Assembly (NCBI GenBank): GCA_030435675.1
Contig: CM059623.1
Location: 14,689,092-14,753,091 of the forward strand
Origin: Steinernema hermaphroditum
Taxonomy: Eukaryota > Nematoda > Chromadorea > Rhabditida > Steinernematidae
Direction of reading: 5' to 3'
Length of the DNA: 64,000 bases
The notes under the pieces were generated by a model, which saw nothing but the letters and a program-made list of their open reading frames with translations, made no database searches and was not told where the DNA came from. This document shows, piece after piece, positions 57,980-64,000 of the stretch (positions are counted from its first letter, which is position 1; each line of letters starts with the position of its first letter). The position numbers and the translations under genes are program-made.

Positions 57980-59492
57980 TTATTTGCTGGGGTAGGCTTC
58001 GATGAGCATTCCGACGCCATGGCCTCCGGCAGCGCAAGCAGCGATTACGGCGAACTGGCCATTCTCGTGTTGGAGACGTCTGGCAGAGTGCGACGCGAGA
58101 CGAACGCCGGTCGCTCCGAACGGGTGGCCGAGGGAGAGGGAACCTCCCCAGAGGTTGAGCTTCTCCATCGGGATGCGACCGTACTTTCCGGACCGCTTCA
58201 TTTCGTTCTAAACGCTCGAGCATAAGGGAGAGTCTTGTAAGCACTTGCTCACCTTGCAGAAGAAGTCCGAATCCAGGGCGTTCAGGTTGGCCAAGACCTG
58301 TCCAGCGAAGGCCTCGTGCACTTCGAAAACGTCGATGTCCTTGAGGTTAAGTCCGACCTAAAAAGAAATTAGTAAATGTTATCATTGACAACAACACCTA
58401 CTTTGTCGAGAAGCTTGGGAATGACGTAGGCAGGTCCAAGGAGCAGCTGGTCCTTGGGATCCTGGGCGACGTACATGTAGTCGCGGAGGTACGCCTTGGG
58501 TTTGTACCCATTCTTGAGCGCGTATTCTTCGGTCATGATGAGCGCGGCCGAGGCTCCGTCAGTCAGGTACGATGCGTTTGCGGCCGTGACAGTTCCGTGT
58601 GGCTTGATGAATGCTGGCTTGAGTTTTCCGAGTTTCTCCATGGTCGACAGGCGAATTCCATTGTCCTTGTCGACGTTCTGCGCTTTCTTGCCGGGGACAA
58701 ACACTGGGGCTACGTCGTTCAGGTGCCCATCTTTCTGCGCCTTATCGGCCAAAGTGTGCGAGCGGAGTGCAAACTCGTCCTGTTCACGACGAGAAACTCC
58801 AAAGGCGGCGGCTAGGCGGTCACCACTCTGTCCCATGGTTTCTCCAGAGGTGAATTCGGCCACTGCGGGTAGTTCGGGCGCCGCCAAGTTCTTGATAACT
58901 TCTCCACCGAGCTTCAGACGGGCACCCAGGGTTTTCGCAGTAGGCAGGGCGAGCATCGCCTTGCGGGCCTTGCGATTGTGACGGATCGGCACATCGGAAA
59001 GCAGTTCAACACCTCCAGCGATTCCGACTTGAAGGTTTCCGGCAACCATGCTGTCCATCAGGTTCGTCATGGCTACATTGGACGATATGCAGGCTAGCGT
59101 GACTGTGTTGCACGGGATATTCAGGGGGAATCCGGCGATCAAAGCGGCTTCACGCGCAATGTTGCTTGTGCGGCATTCTTGGATAACGGTGCCGCAGATG
59201 ATGTGCTCTACTTCAGAGTGTGGGATGCCTGTGCGCTCGACCAGAGCTGAAATCATGCACATTATGCGTCTACTAGCAAAAAGGCATGCTTACCGAGAAG
59301 AGCAGCTCGCTGAAGGTCAACGGCCATGAAGTCCGCGAACACAGTGCCGGAGCGTACAAATGGCGTGCGGACAGCATCGACCAGCACGATGTTCGGGCGG
59401 CCGGGCTTCTCGAGTGTTTTTGGTTTCGTGGCGGTGGCCGCAGCGGCGAAGTTGCGCGACTGCCGAAGAGTTGAGGGGATGAGGCGAAGCAT
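57980..59492 (-). CDS. HADHB: Mitochondrial trifunctional protein beta (3-ketothiolase)
   Basis: Cleaves long-chain 3-ketoacyl-CoA with CoA to acetyl-CoA and a shortened acyl-CoA, the last step of mitochondrial beta-oxidation, in complex with the alpha subunit. Exons 59492-59294, 59246-58402, 58357-58253 and 58207-57980 give 458 residues (human 474). The N-terminus is basic and Ser/Ala-rich ([20 protein letters not shown]), a mitochondrial presequence. Catalytic residues are visible: nucleophile Cys119 in TLACISSN, His362 in VHEAFAG, His411 in GHPFGATG, Cys441 in CAAGG. Long stretches match HADHB ([33 protein letters not shown]). The ATG follows GTTCCAG by one base, a probable trans-splice site. 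The gene lies upstream of SF3B1 on the same strand, 0.85 kb away. Confidence 0.96.
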
Positions 59493-59499
59493 TCTGGAA

Positions 59500-61400
59500 C
59501 AACTGACCAATTGGAAACAGGAACGGATTTTTAAAGCAATAGGGCGCGATGTGAGAAATGAAAAACGAAGTGAGACCTCAATAAACCGATGCAAATATGG
59601 ACTGAAACTGAAAGCTGTGCACGTGGGATTATCGGCGTTATCAAACGCAAGTGCGACTACCTCTCCTATGCTACGAGAATGCGTACTTTGTAGCCAGTGA
59701 CCTTTGTGCTACCCATATTTTGCGCATGTCTGTGACCAAAAACTGAAAATGTCTGGACTTTCACACTTGATTTCCACCCAACAGCCTTTCGTCGATCTCT
59801 TTCAAAACACGCATGCAAGTTTCCTCAATGACGGCCGAAATGAGCCATGTTGTTCAAGTCGTCTCTAGACAGCAGAAAGTCTCCAAAACACAATCACAAC
59901 CTAATCAGTAAACACTCAACAAAACAAGGTAACCATCGCACTTCGCTTTACTTGGGACACTGTTTCTGCAATTGAGATCATGAGACGCCTCTGCAGGTGG
60001 ACGTCGGAAGCTTCCTACACATTCCAACTATCGTATTTGTCTCCTAAAGAGGAAGGTAAACCTAAGCGCGGTAACTTACCGCGAATGAGAAGGGAAAGAG
60101 TCAGAATCCGGAAAATCTAGCCGCATCTTCAGCAGACTGAGCTTAACTACTGCCAACCTAATCAAGTCAACGCTGAAATAATATATATTTCAAAAAATCA
60201 TTTCTAGACAATAGACTGAAAGGTCTTCCGAGTCTGAACTGAACAACGTCTGCAAAAAGTTACCTCTAGACAACAGACTAGACACTTCAATTCTGAAATC
60301 CGACCGCTCAACACAACCCCACAGAGCAAAATGCACAGCCTCTCCCTGTAAGATCGAGACAGTTTTGGCAGAACTTGTTGTGATGCGAGAGTTTGCGGTC
60401 GTGGCGGGACACTACATTTCAAAATTTCATTGACTGAAGGAGTGCGCCAGAACTTCAGACTCGCGCTTGCACAGGAAAGCGTTGAGCGGAACAGTTTCTG
60501 AAATCGTGCTGCTCCGTCCTAACAATTTTGACGAATGCAACCCAAGCGACAGCGTGATCATCGCGCCCGGCGAAGAAAGCAACGCTGAAATGTCTCTGGA
60601 AAGAGTGCTGCAAACAGTTTGAAAAAATCAAGTCTAGATAACGTTTAGGCGGTCTATATTTTAATTCTGAATCCGCCGACCGCTCAACATAGCCTCAACA
60701 CAAAAACACGCACGTCTTCCTAAGTCTAGACAGTTTTGTTTGCAAACAATCCGAAAATTTCCGCAAAAATGGAAGCTCGTCTTGCAGCCTAAAAACACAA
60801 TTCACAGCAGCTCCATTCAAATCGACGGATCAGTATTGCGAGCCGAGTGAAGAAAACAAAAAAAACGGCGAACGAAGACGGCGCCGTTTGGGAGCGTACG
60901 AAAACAACGACGCCGCAAGCGAGCAAACGGGAGGGCGAGCGAGATGCGCTGCAGTCGCGGTCGCCAACTGCAGACGCCGACGGAGAAGTGGCGCGCGCGT
61001 CACGGCGCCGACGGGGCAAAGTCCAAACTATGAAGTCCTCCGACGGTGCGGGTTCAAAGATAGCGCGAGCGGAAGACGAACGGTCCACGGCGGTCACCAC
61101 TCGCTCGCTCGGCGACAGAGTGGCGGAAACGTGGAAGACGTTCTCGTGACACGAGTTTGAAGGTTGAATGCACTTTGATTTGTTGCTGTGCGATTGATAC
61201 TTTGAGGGAGGGGCGACGATTGTTTCAAACGTGTTTGTCGATGTTGGTGGGACAGTGATTAGACCACTCATGCAGATTCATACTGGCTTGTACAGTCTAA
61301 CAGGCGATTGAACCGCTCAGTGCATCTCTGTCACGCAGAATAATCTACACATTTGCAGATGTGTCTATCGTGGACTGTCTTTCTGATTATCGAAGCTTTT
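59500..61400. other. Intergenic, repeats and CpG-rich block
   Basis: No gene is supported. Diverged repeats at 60200-60345 and 60620-60715 share TCTAGANAA and CCGACCGCTCAACA. 60850-61150 is GC-rich with open frames on several strands and no family resemblance; I read it as compositional rather than coding. Confidence 0.45.
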
Positions 61401-61409
61401 TATACACAT

Positions 61410-61880
61410 TTAGTCAATGTACTTCTCGAAAATTCGCATAACTTCTTCCGACAGCTCATCCCGACAATCCTCCAATAAATCCTTCGCTTGATATTCTTCA
61501 TCTACGAACTCAATTCGGCTGAAAAGGTCCTCCAAAGAGCGATAACACTGAAATTCAACTGCTTCCATGACGGCTCCCTTCAAAAGCCAAGTACAGTCAA
61601 GGGTGCTTCCGTGGCGTAGAGTGGAGAAAGCCGATATTAAAGCGTAGTTAGTGGGAAGATTTTCAACCTGCTCTTCTTCTAAGGCGTCGAGCAAACCGAA
61701 TCGATCTATATCGGCTCCAGTGAGCACCGATAAGACGAAAAAGTCCACAGGATCTAGCGTAGTTTTCAAAAGTTCCATATCGATGCATCCTCTAGAGTCG
61801 ACTGGAAGGTCGAGAAGAGTCTTTCCACACTGTTTGGAGGCCAGGAGGGACTGATAGTTGAAAGACATGCTTTGGGCCAT
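61410..61880 (-). CDS. Acidic intronless orphan protein
   Basis: A single open frame of 156 residues from MAQSMSFNYQSLL to EKYID. It is leucine- and acid-rich (DALEEEQVENLP, DLLEDCRDELSEEVMRIFEK), predicted mainly helical, with no signal peptide or membrane segment. Four cysteines are scattered. A second possible start, MSFNYQ, lies five residues in. I do not recognise a family; the helical, leucine-rich pattern with SRIEFVDEEYQ might be a repeat or F-box-associated type, but that is a guess. The lack of introns and isolation leave open that it is a retrocopy or species-specific gene. Confidence 0.5.
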   Translation of the reverse strand: MAQSMSFNYQSLLASKQCGKTLLDLPVDSRGCIDMELLKTTLDPVDFFVLSVLTGADIDRFGLLDALEEEQVENLPTNYALISAFSTLRHGSTLDCTWLLKGAVMEAVEFQCYRSLEDLFSRIEFVDEEYQAKDLLEDCRDELSEEVMRIFEKYID

Positions 61881-62189
61881 GTGAACTAATGCAAAATTGT
61901 TAATTTATGATGTCGCCTCGGAGATAAAGCTGTGCAATCGAGAAATCGTTAAGCAATGCCATATGTAATATGTAATGGCAGTGTAATTTAACACATCAGC
62001 TCTAATTTCGAGACATTTTGAATCTTTTATTTTACCGCAATATTTCAAGCCAGATTGTTTGAATTTGCGGGAAAGGTGGATGGAGAAAGGAGACTTTGAA
62101 AACCACCACCATCGGTACATCCAAATGCTTCGGAACACCTTGAAACACCTTGTGTTCGGTTATGGCAGTTAGCTCAACTTTAAAAGTAG

Positions 62190-62427
62190 CTCCAGGCGGG
62201 CCCCATCCCGGTTCCAGGTCATGTGATGTCTGATCAATAAAGCTCTCCCCTTCAAGCTATCATAAGCGGGATCGGTTTGATTTTAGAAGCAGTCGGATTC
62301 AGCTTCAGGCGGGTTCCACTCCGATGGCACTTAAAGAAGCCTGATTCAAGAAACGAGAAGTGTCTGATCAGCAAATCTTTCTTGATCAATAAATCTCTCC
62401 TCTTCAAGCTGTCATAAGCGGGATCAG
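62190..62427. repeat. Direct repeat upstream of tyrosinase
   Basis: TGATCAATAAA, CTCTCC and CTTCAAGCT, TCATAAGCGGGATC occur at 62231-62273 and again at 62383-62425, and CAGGCGGG, CC, TCCCGG-type text near 62195 recurs near 62305. These are two diverged copies, the second longer. Confidence 0.7.
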
Positions 62428-62557
62428 AGGAGAGGGGGCGCCGCCACCCACGGGCGACAGCCGACCGACGATGACTCACACAGATCGAGACAAAAAACGC
62501 CTCGACGATGCACCTCAAGTTTCCCGGGGCAAGTTGCTTAGGGTCAGACGCAGTCCC

Positions 62558-64000
62558 ATGGCCGCCGGGCGGACGTTGTTTCCGGGACGCCTTGGCATCC
62601 ATGTCCTCGTCTTCTTTCTCCTATTGGACACGTTGTCGGCTGACTCTTCCGATTTCTGCGTTCGGGCGCCAACCGCCGCCACACGCGTCGTTTGTCAGCA
62701 GCTCCGGACTTGGGACGCCTCCGTTCGTCGGGTGGGATTGACTTCGTGGGTTCGTCCGTGATTGGCCCGTTTCAGAGGCTCGAGATCATCTCCTTCTCCT
62801 CATCGTTTCATCAGCAGTCCTCCTCCTCGTCCTCTTCTTCGTCGTCGTCTTCATCGTTTTCAGCTTCTAGAGGAACCGATGGTCACTTCTCGCAGCAGCA
62901 CTCCGCCTCTTCTTCTTCCCACCAATCCTCCTCCTCCTCATCGTCGTCGGCATCTTCGAGTTCCGTCTGTAAAGATTAATGGAGCTACTAGAGCCACTGC
63001 TACCGTAACCCTGTTTTAGTCGTCTCCGAGGTGCCGGAATCTCCTTCTTCGGATCTCTTCCACATCGAGACAAACCGTGAATTCTCGTCTCCGAATAGGG
63101 GCGCTTACGCTCGTCCCTCGGCGCATTCCCCGACACCTCCGGAGAGGAGCCTCGAGGATCGAAATGCCTTTCACCGAAACGCATCGGATCCTTTCCAGTG
63201 CATGGACCTCCACTGTCTCTGTCCCTTCCTCAACGGTTCGTCTTTTCCTTTTCGTCATACCAAGACCCTTCAGGCACCTTCTCGAGGTCAGGAGACTGCG
63301 TCGCTTCCGATGGTTCGAGGATCGGCCGCGCCACAAGGAAGGAGTACCGCCAGATGACAGACACCGAGCGGCGCCGATTCCATGAGGCGTTGAATCGTCT
63401 GAAGATAAACGGCGTCTTCGATCGCTTTGTCGAGGCACACGCCGATTCCGAGAAAAGCGGCGGCGCCCACTCCGGACCCGCCTTCCTACCCTGGCACCGC
63501 GAGTTTCTCAAACGGTACACCTATTTCCACTGGCTTCTTCTAGCCTCTTCAGGGTTGAGATCGCTCTCCGCCTCGAAGACGCCTCCGTGGCGCTCCCTTT
63601 CTGGGACTCGACGATGGACGAAGGTCTCCAAAGACCCGAAGACAGCGTCCTTTTCTCTGATGCCTTCGTTGGCGCCTCTGATGCGCGTTCCGGCTATGTC
63701 CGCGACGGGCCCTTCTCTTCCTGGGTTACGGTAGAGGCGCGACGGCCGATTCGCCGGCAACCGGGAGTTCAAGGACGACTCTTCATGGAGGCCGACGTCG
63801 ACGCCGTTCTGGCGCAGACGTCCGCTGAGCGAGTCATGGCCTACACAGCGCCTCAAAGCGCCTGTGCCAGAAGCGTCGACTGGTCCTGCCTGGAATACAC
63901 GCACGGCAATGTGCACGTCTGGGTAGGGGGCGACATGTTCACTCCGTCCACGGCAGCCAACGACCCTCTATTCCTTCTGCATCACGCTTTCGTCGATCTC
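62558..64000 (+). CDS. Secreted tyrosinase (3' end outside window)
   Basis: A type-3 copper oxidase that hydroxylates or oxidises phenols; nematode TYR proteins are linked to cuticle or eggshell chemistry. Exons 62558-62731, 62776-62968, 63020-63235, 63274-63514 and 63553 to beyond 64000; phases close for 424 residues. Signal peptide at 1-32 (LGIHVLVFFLLLDTLSA). Exon 2 encodes an unusual serine-rich stretch (two runs of 8-13 Ser). CMDLHCLCPFLNG and EYRQMTDTERRRFHEALN are family text. CuA histidines lie in VEAHADSEKSGGAHSGPAFL and PWHREF; CuB begins HGNVHVWVGGDM and continues DPLFLLHHAFVD at the window edge. Introns are 38-51 bp. The C-terminal part is not visible. Confidence 0.9.

Noticed and set aside
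60847..61160. Long open frames on both strands rich in Arg, Ala and Thr
   Set aside because: GC-rich composition leaves several frames open at once. There is no family resemblance, and the text looks like low-complexity translation.
1..64000. CRISPR arrays, bacterial operons or prophage
   Set aside because: The genes are intron-containing and of nematode type; no regularly spaced short repeats were seen.

Overview
The window is nuclear DNA from a nematode, most likely a rhabditid or diplogastrid relative of Caenorhabditis or Pristionchus. The evidence is the gene content (wip-1, pef-1, MED11, an SF3B1 orthologue, a nematode-type tyrosinase, a Fer-like SH2 kinase), many introns of only 38-51 bp, and splice-acceptor motifs directly upstream of several start codons, as expected for spliced-leader trans-splicing. 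The species cannot be fixed from the sequence alone. All gene models below were built by hand from reading frame, splice sites, exon phase and family similarity.

Layout. 1-9100 has no gene that I can support and is rich in diverged tandem and inverted repeats and tRNA-like elements. 9100-18640 is a small-gene cluster: three paralogous secreted six-cysteine proteins, a pyridoxine 5'-phosphate oxidase, a saposin-like protein and Mediator subunit MED11. Part of it (about 10535-15785) is duplicated head-to-tail as about 15787-19140, and each copy is eroded in a different place. 19800-21640 holds the WIP/verprolin gene. 23900-26010 holds an NNMT-family methyltransferase. 26296-31880 holds pef-1, a ten-exon phosphatase with EF hands. 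32000-42500 is poorly resolved and mostly non-coding, with a possible lipidated proline-rich protein near 35030-35370.

42563-43908 is the 3' part of an EF-hand-like orphan gene. It diverges from a Fer-type SH2/tyrosine kinase (44585-46028), with a 16-base G run between them. On the minus strand follow a possible 47-residue protein, a divergent short Lon protease, a possible second small ORF and a RECQL-type helicase (51394 down to 46123). Their order and spacing could fit an operon. A small single-pass membrane protein diverges from RECQL at 51703. 52648-57127 is SF3B1 and 57980-59492 is the mitochondrial trifunctional protein beta subunit. An acidic orphan lies at 61410-61880. A tyrosinase with a serine-rich insert starts at 62558 and runs off the window end.

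The most notable points are the Lon-like protein, which keeps the Ser-Lys protease dyad at canonical spacing but has lost key ATPase residues; the fast-evolving secreted six-cysteine family with identical intron positions in three copies; the asymmetric tandem duplication around them; and a scattered tRNA-derived repeat family. Most housekeeping genes (SF3B1, RECQL, HADHB, PNPO, MED11) look intact.
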